Part shown: one piece after another, positions 38,191 through 50,336 of the stretch
How the letters are laid out: every line of letters begins with the position of its first letter
Position numbering within the stretch: position 1 is the first letter of the stretch
DNA from: Inia geoffrensis
Lineage: Eukaryota; Chordata; Mammalia; Artiodactyla; Iniidae
Length of the DNA stretch: 64,000 nucleotides
Direction: 5' to 3'
Assembly: GCA_036417435.1 (NCBI GenBank)
Contig: JAZAQT010000774.1
Coordinates: 248,001-312,000 of the forward strand
Notes under the pieces: model-generated
Told to the model about the DNA's origin: nothing
Databases searched by the model: none
What the model saw: the letters and a program-made list of their open reading frames with translations, nothing else
Made by a program: the position numbers and the translations under genes

Positions 38191-39926
38191 TTTCGCCCCC
38201 TGATACTCGAGTTCGCCGTTCCAGATGCGATATTAACATTCTCCCCACTTGGAGAGTCAGTGCCTTTGACCTCTTGTTTGGCACAGTTTGCAATTTCTGT
38301 GGAAGATGAACAGGAATAAGGAGAACCAATGAGCGGCTAACTCAATGTGTTTGGACGGGCACATTGAACTCTGATTTCCCTACAGGAAGAAGAATTCACC
38401 AAAGGCTCAGCGGGCCATGCCGGAACGAGATTAGGGCCTGAAGCAATTCTTCGGGTTTGCGGTCAGCTCACAAGAAAGCGAGTTGAGAAAAGGAGATCTT
38501 TGGCACTGTAACTCACAATCCTGCAGAGTTCCAAATGACCCCTATCATCCAAAAATTTATTGAAGGAAGGCTGTGAAGAGGACTTGAACGCGACGCAGAA
38601 TTGCAGAAAACAGATATCAGGGGGTAGATAAGAATTGCTCTGAAAGCGTAGGAAAAGAGGCAGCAGTTCGACAGTGATGCACTTGGCCAAAAAGGGCGTA
38701 TGCGTTTTTTCCTGAATATATTCAGGAAAAAACGCATACGCCCTTTTTGGCCAACCAAGCAAGCCTGCAATGGAAATCCGCACTACAAGGAAGTCTCACT
38801 TCCCACGGATCCAAAGGGCCGTCCGAAAAAAGTGTAAAATCCAGAGAGGCAGGACAGGCCGTGGAGAACCGGCAGCCTTGTTATGCTGATGGGCGGGATG
38901 TAAATTGCCAAGAGCCACTCTGGAGAAGTGGATGGTGTTTCCTGGAACAAAGAAAAAACCAAGCTAGAGAGCCTAGGGCACTTCCACTTATGGTGCTATA
39001 GATTCGGAAAATTTAAATGAAAAAGACACAGCCACACCAAAGTTTGGGGCTGCTCTGTGTACGGGATCCTTGACTATGGTACAACTTTAATAGCCCAGAA
39101 AGAGAAAAATGGATATAGAAGTTGTGGTACATCCCTACAATGGAATATCACTCAACAATGAAATCCATGGCAACACACCAGTAGCAGCATAATGACAGGA
39201 TTTAGTTATGATGATTCTAAGTGAAATAAGTCACACAGAAAAAGAAACATCATAAGATATCTCTAATACCGGGAATGTAAACACGGCTACGTGTGAACTG
39301 CATTACAAAACACAACAGAGTCTCACATTTACAAAAGAAACTTATGCTTGCTTAAGGGGAAAGGAGAGTGGGGAGGCTGCATAAAACCAGAGGTTCATAT
39401 TAGGACAGATACCATTCCATAAGCCAAATATATATTAGACAAGACCTACTCCTTGCTCAACGAAATGGACTCAACACCCCGTATTCAAAACCTAGGAATA
39501 TGCCTGACTATGAAGAAAATTAAAACCCATACATTTATAGGTCTCCATAAGAAAATCATTTGTGTACAGCACCATACACAGAGCAGTGTCAATAAGCTAA
39601 ATCCCCTTATAAAAATAAATTTGAAAAACAAAACACAAGGACTGTGAAATAGAGAGAAATTCTTAAATAAGTCCTTCAGGGCTTGTGAGGAATCTTGGAT
39701 GTACCACCTCTACATCCACAGCTGGGGGAGAGATAAGGCTGGACACTTGGGGCTGATACTATTGGTGAGGGAATGCAGACCCTTTGAGGTAATGGTGCAT
39801 GGTTCCCATTCCACGGGTCCCAAATCTCCACGTTTAAGGGATTTATCCTTCAGCTAAAATATGCATGGAAAACCCAGAATATGGTCCACGAAGTGATCAG
39901 GCATAATTTCTAAAACTCATCGCCAT
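38191..39926 (+). repeat. Satellite monomer C23 (1,736-bp copy inside the 1,735-bp domain)
   Basis: 1,736 bp with the GG retained; palindrome 38,683-38,754 perfect. Carries the common CGAAATGG/CCCCGTATT haplotype. Private: CTCAATGTG near 38,343, CCAAGAGCC near 38,910, CACAGAGCAG near 39,580 and GATGTACC near 39,700. Confidence 0.95.
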
Positions 39927-41661
39927 TTTCGCCCCCTGATACTCGAGTTCGCCGTTCCAGATGCGATATTAACATTCTCCCCACATGGAGAGTCAGTGTC
40001 TTTGACCTCTTGTTTGGCACAGTTTGCAATTTCTGTGGAAGATGAACAGGAATAAGGAGAACCAATGAGCGGCTAACTCGATGTGTTTGGACGGGCACAT
40101 TGAACTCTGATTTCCCTACAGGAAGAAGAATTCACCAAAGGCTCAGCGGGCCATGCCGGAACGAGATTAGGGCCTGAAGCAATTCTTCGGGTTTGCGGTC
40201 AGCTCACAAGAAAGCGAGTTGAGAAAAGGAGATCTTTGGCACTGTAACTCACAATCCTGCAGAGTTCCAAATGACCACTATCATCCAAAAATTTATTGAA
40301 GGAAGGCTGTGAAGAGGACTTGAACGCGACGCAGAATTGCAGAAAACAGATATCAGGGGGTAGATAAGAATTGCTCTGAAAGCGTAGGAAAAGAGGCAGC
40401 AGTTCGACAGTGATGCACTTGGCCAAAAAGGGCGTATGCGTTTTTTCCTGAATATATTCAGGAAAAAACGCATACGCCCTTTTTGGCCAACCAAGCAAGC
40501 CTGCAATGGAAATCCGCACTACAAGAAGTCTCACTTCCCACCGATCCAAAGGGGCGTCCGAAAAAAGTGTAAAATCCAGAGAGGCAGGACAGGCCATGGA
40601 GAACAGGCAGCCTTGTTATGCTGATGGGCGGGATGTAAATTGCCAACAGCCACTCTGGAGAAGTGGATGGTGTTTCCTGGAACAAAGAAAAAACCAAGCT
40701 AGAGAGCCTAGGGCACTTCCACTTATGGTGCTATAGATTCGGAAAATTTAAATGAAAAAGACACAGACACACCAAAGTTTGGGGCTGCTCTGTGTACGGG
40801 ATCCTTGACTATGGTACAACTTTAATAGCCCAGAAAGAGAAAAATGGATATAGAAGTTGTGGTACATCCCTACAATGGAATATCACTCAACAATGAAATC
40901 CATGGCAACACACCAGTAGCAGCATAATGACAGGATTTAGTTATGATGATTCTAAGTGAAATAAGTCACACAGAAAAAGAAACATCATAAGATATCACTA
41001 ATACCGGGAATGTAAACACGGCTACGTGTGAACTGCATTACAAAACACAACAGAGTCTCACATTTACAAAAGGAACTTATGCTTGCTTAAGGGGAAAGGA
41101 GAGTGGGGAGGCTGCATAAAACCAGAGGTTCACATTAGGACAGATACCATTCCATAAGCCAAATATATATTAGACAAGACCTACTCCTTGCTCAACCAAA
41201 TGGACTCAACACCCAGTATTCAAAACCTTGGAATATGCCTGACTATGAAGAAAATTAAAACCCATACATTTATAGGTCTCCATAAGAAAATCATTTGTGT
41301 ACAGCACCATACACACAGCAGTGTCAATAAGCTAAATCCCCTTATAAAAATAAATTTGAAAAACAAAACACAAGGACTGTGAAATAGAGAGAAATTCTTA
41401 AATAAGTCCTTCAGGGCTTGTGAGGAATCTTGGATTTACCACCTCTACATCCACAGCTGGGGGAGAGATAAGGCTGGACACTTGGGGCTGATAGTATTGG
41501 TGAGGGAATGCAGACCCTTTGAGGTAATGGTGCATGGTTCCCATTCCACGGGTCCCAAATCTCCACGTTTAAGGGATTTATCCTTCAGCTAAAATATGCA
41601 TGGAAAACCCAGAATATGGTCCACGAAGTGATCAGGCATAATTTCTAAAACTCATCGCGAT
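39927..41661 (+). repeat. Satellite monomer C24 (1,735-bp class, alpha)
   Basis: 1,735 bp; palindrome 40,419-40,490 perfect. Alpha markers: TTTGCGG, AACAGGCAG, CAGACACACC and AAAGGAACTT. Private: CACATGGAGAG and GTGTCTTTG near 39,985-40,000, GACCACTATC near 40,275 and GGGGCGTCCG near 40,553. Confidence 0.95.
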
Positions 41662-43396
41662 TTTCGCCCCCTGATACTCGAGTTCGCCGTTCCAGATGCG
41701 ATATTAACATTCTCCCCACTTGGAGAGTCAGTGCCTTTGACCTCTTGTTTGGCACAGTTTGCAATTTCTGTGGAAGATGAACAGGAATAAGGAGAACCAG
41801 TGAGCGGCTAATTCGATGTGTTTGGACGGGCACATTGAACTCTGATTTCCCTACAGGAAGAAGAATTCACCAAAGGCTCAGCGGGCCATGCCGGAACGAG
41901 ATTAGGGCCTGAAGCAATTCTTCGGGTTTGCGGTCAGCTCACAAGAAAGCGAGTTGAGAAAAGGAGATCTTTGGCACTGTAACTCACAATCCTGCAGAGT
42001 TCCAAATGACCCCTATCATCCAAAAATTTATTGAAGGAAGGCTGTGAAGAGGACTTGAACGCGACGCAGAATTGCAGAAAACAGATATCAGGGGGTAGAT
42101 AAGAATTGCTCTGAAAGCGTAGGAAAAGAGGCAGCAGTTCGACAGTGATGCACTTGGCCAAAAAGGGCGTATGCGTTTTTTCCTGAATATATTCAGGAAA
42201 AAACGCATACGCCCTTTTTGGCCAACCAAGCAAGCCTGCAATGGAAATCCGCACTACAAGAAGTCTCACTTCCCACCGATCCAAAGGGCCGTCCGAAAAA
42301 AGTGTAAAATCCAGAGAGGCAGGACAGGCCATGGAGAACAGGCAGCCTTGTTATGCTGATGGGCGGGATGTAAATTGCCAACAGCCACTCTGGAGAAGTG
42401 GATGGTGTTTCCTGGAACAAAGAAAAAACCAAGCTAGAGAGCCTAGGGCACTTCCACTTATGGTGCTATAGATTCGGAAAATTTAAATGAAAAAGACACA
42501 GACACACCAAAGTTTGGGGCTGCTCTGTGTACGGGATCCTTGACTATGGTACAACTTTAATAGCCCAGAAAGAGAAAAATGGATATAGAAGTTGTGGTAT
42601 ATCCCTACAATGGAATATCACTCAACAATGAAATCCATGGCAACACACCAGTAGCAGCATAATGACAGGATTTAGTTATGATGATTCTAAGTGAAATAAG
42701 TCACACAGAAAAAGAAACATCATAAGATATCACTAATACCGGGAATGTAAACACGGCTACGTGTGAACTGCATTACAAAACACAACAGAGTCTCACATTT
42801 ACAAAAGGAACTTATGCTTGCTTAAGGGGAAAGGAGAGTGGGGAGGCTGCATAAAACCAGAGGTTCACATTAGGACAGATACCATTCCATAAGCCAAATA
42901 TATATTAGACAAGACCTACTCCTTGCTCAACCAAATGGACTCAACACCCAGTATTCAAAACCTTGGAATATGCCTGACTATGAAGAAAATTAAAACCCAT
43001 ACATTTATAGGTCTCCATAAGAAAATCATTTGTGTACAGCACCATACACACAGCAGTGTCAATAAGCTAAATCCCCTTATAAAAATAAATTTGAAAAACA
43101 AAACACAAGGACTGTGAAATAGAGAGAAATTCTTAAATAAGTCCTTCAGGGCTTGTGAGGAATCTTGGATTTACCACCTCTACATCCACAGCTGGGGGAG
43201 AGATAAGGCTGGACACTTGGGGCTGATAGTATTGGTGAGGGAATGCAGACCCTTTGAGGTAATGGTGCATGGTTCCCATTCCACGGGTCCCAAATCTCCA
43301 CGTTTAAGGGATTTATCCTTCAGCTAAAATATGCATGGAAAACCCAGAATATGGTCCACGAAGTGATCAGGCATAATTTCTAAAACTCATCGCCAT
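41662..43396 (+). repeat. Satellite monomer C25 (1,735-bp class, alpha)
   Basis: 1,735 bp; palindrome 42,154-42,225 perfect. Alpha markers plus GTGGTATATCC (T at 42,600) and CTAATTCG near 41,809, both shared with C27. Private: CCAGTGAGCGG near 41,800. Confidence 0.95.
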
Positions 43397-45131
43397 TTTC
43401 GCCCCCTGATACTCGAGTTCGCCGTTCCAGATGCGATATTAACATTCTCCCCACTTGGAGAGTCAGTGCCTTTGACCTCTTGTTTGGCACAGTTTGCAAT
43501 TTCTGTGGAAGATGAACAGGAATAAGGAGAACCAATGAGCGGCTAACTCGATGTGTTTGGACGGGCACATTGAACTCTGATTTCCCTACAGGAAGAAGAA
43601 TTCACCAAAGGCTCAGCGGGCCATGCCGGAACGAGATTAGGGCCTGAAGCAATTCTTCGGGTTTTCGGTCAGCTCACAAGAAAGCGAGTTGAGAAAAGGA
43701 GATCTTTGGCACTGTAACTCACAATCCTGCAGAGTTCCAAATGACCCCTATCATCCAAAAATTTATTGAAGGAAGGCTGTGAAGAGGACTTGAACGCGAC
43801 GCAGAATTGCAGAAAACAGATATCAGGGGGTAGATAAGAATTGCTCTGAAAGCGTAGGAAAAGAGGCAGCAGTTCGACAGTGATGCACTTGGCCAAAAAG
43901 GGCGTATGCGTTTTTTCCTGAATATATTCAGGAAAAAACGCATACGCCCTTTTTGGCCAACCAAGCAAGCCTGCAATGGAAATCCGCACTACAAGAAGTC
44001 TCAATTCCCACCGATCCAAAGGGCCGTCCGAAAAAAGTGTAAAATCCAGAGAGGCAGGACAGGCCATGGAGAACCGGCAGCCTTGTTATGCTGATGGGCG
44101 GGATGTAAATTGCCAACAGCCACTCTGGAGAAGTGGATGGTGTTTCCTGGAACAAAGAAAAAACCAAGCTAGAGAGCCTAGGGCACTTCCACTTATGGTG
44201 CTATAGATTCGGAAAATTTAAATGAAAAAGACACAGCCACACCAAACTTTGGGGCTGCTCTGTGTACGGGATCCTTGACTATGGTACAACTTTAATAGCC
44301 CAGAAAGAGAAAAATGGATATAGAAGTTGTGGTACATCCCTACAATGGAATATCACTCAACAATGAAATCAATGGCAACACACCAGTAGCAGCACAATGA
44401 CAGGATTTAGTTATGATGATTCTAAGTGAAATAAGTCACACAGAAAAAGAAACATCATAAGATATGACTAATACCGGGAATGTAAACACGGCTACGTGTG
44501 AACTGCATTACAAAACACAACAGAGTCTCACATTTACAAAAGAAACTTATGCTTGCTTAAGGGGAAAGGAGAGTGGGGAGGCTGCATAAAACCAGAGGTT
44601 CACATTAGGACAGATACCATTCCATAAGCCAAATATATATTAGACAAGACCTACTCCTTCCTCAACGAAATGGACTCAACACCCAGTATTCAAAACCTTG
44701 GAATATGCCTGACTATGAAGAAAATTAAAACCCATACATTTATAGGTCTCCATAAGAAAATCATTTGTGTACAGCACCATACACACAGCAGTGTCAATAA
44801 GCTAAATCTCCTTATAAAAATAAATTTGAAAAACAAAACACAAGGAATGTGAAATAGAGAGAAATTCTTAAATAAGTCCTTCAGGGCTTGTGAGGAATCT
44901 TGGATTTACCACCTCTACATCCACAGCTGGGGGAGAGATAAGGCTGGACACTTGGGGCTGATAGTATTGGTGAGGGAATGCCGACCCTTTGAGGTAATGG
45001 TGCATGGTTCCCATTCCACGGGTCCCAAATCTCCACGTTTAAGGGATTTATCCTTCAGCTAAAATATGCATGGAAAACCCAGAATATGGTCCACGAAGTG
45101 ATCAGGCAAAGTTTCTAAAACTCATCGCCAT
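43397..45131 (+). repeat. Satellite monomer C26 (1,735-bp class, beta)
   Basis: 1,735 bp; palindrome 43,889-43,960 perfect. Beta markers: TTTTCGG, AACCGGCAG, CAGCCACACC and AAAGAAACTT. The central region AAATCAATGG, AGCACAATGAC, GATATGACTA is shared with C29. The last bases (45,109, 45,111) begin the divergent tract. Confidence 0.95.
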
Positions 45132-45251
45132 TTTCGAACCCTGGGACTCGAGTTCGCCCCTCCAGAAGCCATATTAACATTCTCCCCACTTGGAGAGTCA
45201 GTGCCTTTGACCTCTTGTTTCGCACACTTTGCAATTTCGGTAGAAGATGAT
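45109..45251 (+). repeat. Divergent patch across the C26/C27 boundary
   Basis: Fifteen substitutions against the usual sequence fall in 143 bp, while flanking sequence is nearly standard. They are at 45,109, 45,111, 45,137-138, 45,144-145, 45,159-160, 45,167, 45,170, 45,221, 45,227, 45,239, 45,242 and 45,251. Length is unchanged. The pattern suggests a short tract copied from a distant satellite variant. Confidence 0.85.
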
Positions 45252-46866
45252 CAGGAATAAGGAGAACCAATGAGCGGCTAATTCGATGTGTTTGGACGGG
45301 CACATTGAACTCTGATTTCCCTACAGGAAGAAGAATTCACCAAAGGCTCAGCGGGCCATGCCGGAACGAGATTAGGGCCTGAAGCAATTCTTCGGGTTTG
45401 CGGTCAGCTCACAAGAAAGCGAGTTGAGAAAAGGAGATCTTTGGCACTGTAACTCACAATCCTGCAGAGTTCCAAATGACCCCTATCATCCAAAAATTTA
45501 TTGAAGGAAGGCTGTGAAGAGGACTTGAACGCGACGCAGAATTGCAGAAAACAGATATCAGGGGGTAGATAAGAATTGCTCTGAAAGCGTAGGAAAAGAG
45601 GCAGCAGTTCGACACTGATGCACTTGGCCAAAAAGGGCGTATGCGTTTTTTCCTGAATATATTCAGGAAAAAACGCATACGCCCTTTTTGGCCAACCAAG
45701 CAAGCCTGCAATGGAAATCCGCACTACAAGAAGTCTCACTTCCCACCGATCCAAAGGGCCGTCCGAAAAAAGTGTAAAATCCAGAGAGGCAGGACAGGCC
45801 ATGGAGAACAGGCAGCCTTGTTATGCTGATGGGCGGGATGTAAATTGCCAACAGCCACTCTGGAGAAGTGGATGGTGTTTCCTGGAACAAAGAAAAAACC
45901 AAGCTAGAGAGCCTAGGGCACTTCCACTTATGGTGCTATAGATTCGGAAAATTTAAATGAAAAAGACACAGACACACCAAAGTTTGGGGCTGCTCTGTGT
46001 ACGGGATCCTTGACTATGGTACAACTTTAATAGCCCAGAAAGAGAAAAATGGATATAGAAGTTGTGGTATATCCCTACAATGGAATATCACTCAACAATG
46101 AAATCCATGGCAACACACCAGTAGCAGCATAATGACAGGATTTAGTTATGATGATTCTAAGTGAAATAAGTCACACAGAAAAAGAAACATCATAAGATAT
46201 CACTAATACCGGGAATGTAAACACGGCTACGTGTGAACTGCATTACAAAACACAACAGAGTCTCACATTTACAAAAGGAACTTATGCTTGCTTAAGGGGA
46301 AAGGAGAGTGGGGAGGCTGCATAAAACCAGAGGTTCACATTAGGACAGATACCATTCCATAAGCCAAATATATATTAGACAAGACCTACTCCTTGCTCAA
46401 CCAAATGGACTCAACACCCAGTATTCAAAACCTTGGAATATGCCTGACTATGAAGAAAATTAAAACCCATACATTTATAGGTCTCCATAAGAAAATCATT
46501 TGTGTACAGCACCATACACACAGCAGTGTCAATAAGCTAAATCCCCTTATAAAAATAAATTTGAAAAACAAAACACAAGGACTGTGAAATAGAGAGAAAT
46601 TCTTAAATAAGTCCTTCAGGGCTTGTGAGGAATCTTGGATTTACCACCTCTACATCCACAGCTGGGGGAGAGATAAGGCTGGACACTTGGGGCTGATAGT
46701 ATTGGTGAGGGAATGCAGACCCTTTGAGGTAATGGTGCATGGTTCCCATTCCACGGGTCCCAAATCTCCACGTTTAAGGGATTTATCCTTCAGCTAAAAT
46801 ATGCATGGAAAACCCAGAATATGGTCCACGAAGTGATCAGGCATAATTTCTAAAACTCATCGCCAT
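45132..46866 (+). repeat. Satellite monomer C27 (1,735-bp class, alpha, divergent left end)
   Basis: 1,735 bp; palindrome 45,624-45,695 perfect. The left end to 45,251 is unusually divergent. After that it is an alpha copy that shares T at 46,070 with C25. Confidence 0.95.
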
Positions 46867-48601
46867 TTTCGCCCCCTGATACTCGAGTTCGCCGTTCCAG
46901 ATGCGATATTAACATTCTCCCCACTTGGAGAGTCAGTGCCTTTGACCTCTTGTTTGGCACAGTTTGCAATTTCTGTGGAAGATGAACAGGAATAAGGAGA
47001 ACCAATGAGCGGCTAACTCGATGTGTTTGGACGGGCACATTGAACTCTGATTTCCCTACAGGAAGAAGAATTCACCAAAGGCTCAGCGGGCCATGCCGGA
47101 ACGAGATTAGGGCCTGAAGCAATTCTTCGGGTTTTCGGTCAGCTCACAAGAAAGCGAGTTGAGAAAAGGAGATCTTTGGCACTGTAACTCACAATCCTGC
47201 AGAGTTCCAAATGACCCCTATCATCCAAAAATTTATTGAAGGAAGGCTGTGAAGAGGACTTGAACGCGACGCAGAATTGCAGAAAACAGATATCAGGGGG
47301 TAGATAAGAATTGCTCTGAAAGCGTAGGAAAAGAGGCAGCAGTTCGACAGTGATGCACTTGGCCAAAAAGGGCGTATGCGTTTTTTCCTGAATATATTCA
47401 GGAAAAAACGCATACGCCCTTTTTGGCCAACCAAGCAAGCCTGCAATGGAAATCCGCACTACAAGAAGTCTCACTTCCCACCGATCCAAAGGGCCGTCCG
47501 AAAAAAGTGTAAAATCCAGAGAGGCAGGACAGGCCATGGAGAACCGGCAGCCTTGTTATGCTGATGGGCGGGATGTAAATTGCCAACAGCCACTCTGGAG
47601 AAGTGGATGGTGTTTCCTGGAACAAAGAAAAAACCAAGCTAGAGAGCCTAGGGCACTTCCACTTATGGTGCTATAGATTCGGAAAATTTAAATGAAAAAG
47701 ACACAGCCACACCAAAGTTTGGGGCTGCTCTGTGTACGGGATCCTTGACTATGGTACAACTTTAATAGCCCAGAAAGAGAAAAATGGATATAGAAGTTGT
47801 GGTACATCCCTATAATGGAATATCACTCAACAATTAAATCCATGGCAACACACCAGTAGCAGCATAATGACAGGATTTAGTTATGATGATTCTAAGTGAA
47901 ATAAGTCACACAGAAAAAGAAACATCATAAGATATCACTAATACCGGGAATGTAAACACGGCTACGTGTGAACTGCATTACAAAACACAACAGAGTCTCA
48001 CATTTACAAAAGAAACTTATGCTTGCTTAAGGGGAAAGGAGAGTGGGGAGGCTGCATAAAACCAGAGGTTCACATTAGGACAGATACCATTCCATAAGCC
48101 AAATATATATTAGACAAGACCTACTCCTTGCTCAACCAAATGGACTCAACACACAGTATTCAAAACCTTGGAATATGCCTGACTATGAAGAAAATTAAAA
48201 CCCATACATTTATAGGTCTCCATAAGAAAATCATTTGTGTACAGCACCATACACACAGCAGTGTCAATAAGCTAAATCCCCTTATAAAAATAAATTTGAA
48301 AAACAAAACACAAGGACTGTGAAATAGAGAGAAATTCTTAAATAAGTCCTTCAGGGCTTGTGAGGAATCTTGGATTTACCACCTCTACATCCACAGCTGG
48401 GGGAGAGATAAGGCTGGACACTTGGGGCTGATACTATTGGTGAGGGAATGCAGACCCTTTGAGGTAATGGTGCATGGTTCCCATTCCACGGGTCCCAAAT
48501 CTCCACGTTTAAGGGATTTATCCTTCAGCTAAAATATGCATGGAAAACCCAGAATATGGTCCACGAAGTGATCAGGCATAATTTCTAAAACTCATCGCCA
48601 T
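46867..48601 (+). repeat. Satellite monomer C28 (1,735-bp class, beta)
   Basis: 1,735 bp; palindrome 47,359-47,430 perfect. Beta markers. Private: CCTATAATGG near 47,810, CAATTAAATCC near 47,832 and AACACACAGT near 48,148. Confidence 0.95.
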
Positions 48602-50336
48602 TTTCGCCCCCTGATACTCGAGTTCGCCGTTCCAGATGCGATATTAACATTCTCCCCACTTGGAGAGTCAGGGCCTTTGACCTCTTGTTTGGCACAGTTT
48701 GCAATTTCTGTGGAAGATGAACAGGAATAAGGAGAACCAATGAGCGGCTAACTCGATGTGTTTGGACGGGCACATTGAACTCTGATTTCCCTACAGGAAG
48801 AATAATTCACCAAAGGCTCAGCGGGCCATGCCGGAACGAGATTAGGGCCTGAAGCAATTCTTCGGGTTTGCGGTCAGCTCACAAGAAAGCGAGTTGAGAA
48901 AAGGAGATCTTTGGCACTGTAACTCACAATCCTGCAGAGTTCCAAATGACCCCTATCATCCAAAAATTTATTGAAGGAAGGCTGTGAAGAGGACTTGAAC
49001 GCGACGCAGAATTGCAGAAAACAGATATCAGGGGGTAGATAAGAATTGCTCTGAAAGCGTAGGAAAAGAGGCAGCAGTTCGACAGTGATGCACTTGGCCA
49101 AAAAGGGCGTATGCGTTTTTTCCTGAATATATTCAGGAAAAAACGCATACGCCCTTTTTGGCCAACCAAGCAAGCCTGCAATGGAAATCCGCACTACAAG
49201 AAGTCTCACTTCCCACCGATCCAAAGGGCCGTCCGAAAAAAGTGTAAAATCCAGAGAGGCAGGACAGGCCATGGAGAACCGGCAGCCTTTTTATGCTGAT
49301 GGGCGGGATGTAAATTGCCAACAGCCACTCTGGAGAAGTGGATGGTGTTTCCTGGAACAAAGAAAAACCCAAGCTAGAGAGCCTAGGGCACTTCCACTTA
49401 TGGTGCTATAGATTCGGAAAATTTAAATGAAAAATACACAGCCACACCAAAGTTTGGGGCTGCTCTGTGTACGGGATCCTTGACTATGGTACAACTTTAA
49501 TAGCCCAGAAAGAGAAAAATGGATATAGAAGTTGTGGTACATCCCTACAATGGAATATCACTCAACAATGAAATCAATGGCAACACACCAGTAGCAGCAC
49601 AATGACAGGATTTAGTTATGATGATTCTAAGTGAAATAAGTCACACAGAAAAAGAAACATCATAAGATATGACTAATACCGGGAATGTAAACACGGCTAC
49701 GTGTGAACTGCATTACAAAACACAACAGAGTCTCACATTTACAAAAGAAACTTATGCTTGCTTAAGGGGAAAGGAGAGTGGGGAGGCTGCATAAAACCAG
49801 AGGTTCATATTAGGACAGATACCATTCCATAAGCCAAATATATATTAGACAAGACCTACTCCTTGCTCAACGAATTGGACTCAACACCCCGTATTCAAAA
49901 CCTAGGAATATGCCTGACTATGAAGAAAATTAAAACCCATACATTTATAGGTCTCCATAAGAAAATCATTTGTGTACAGCACCATACACACAGCAGTGTC
50001 AATAAGCTAAATCCCCTTATAAAAATAAATTTGAAAAACAAAACACAAGGACTGTGAAATAGAGAGAAATTCTTAAATAAGTCCTTCAGGGCTTGTGAGG
50101 AATCTTGGATTTACCACCTCTACATCCACAGCTGGGGGAGAGATAAGGCTGGACACTTGGGGCTGATACTATTGGTGAGGGAATGCAGACCCTTTGAGGT
50201 AATGGTGCATGGTTCCCATTCCACGGGTCCCAAATCTCCACGTTTAAGGGATTTATCCTTCAGCTAAAATATGCATGGAAAACCCAGAATATGGTCCACG
50301 AAGTGATCAGGCATCATTTCTAAAACTCATCGCCAT
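48602..50336 (+). repeat. Satellite monomer C29 (1,735-bp class, mosaic)
   Basis: 1,735 bp; palindrome 49,094-49,165 perfect. The left half is 1,735-class. The central AAATCAATGG/GATATGAC region is shared with C26. The right part has the common CCCCGTATT/CCTAGG haplotype. Private: GAAGAATAATTC near 48,798, CCTTTTTATG near 49,287 and CGAATTGG near 49,871. Confidence 0.94.

Larger units (their letters stand above)
34721..50336 (+). repeat. Domain dominated by the 1,735-bp monomer class
   Basis: Eight of the nine monomers here (all but C23) lack one G at offset 599-600. From C22 on, the deletion usually travels with CCATGGAG, TTCACAT, CCAAATGG, CCCAGTATT, CCTTGGAAT and GATAGT. Apart from C37, no other copy in the window has the deletion. 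This marks a local amplification of one lineage. Confidence 0.9.
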
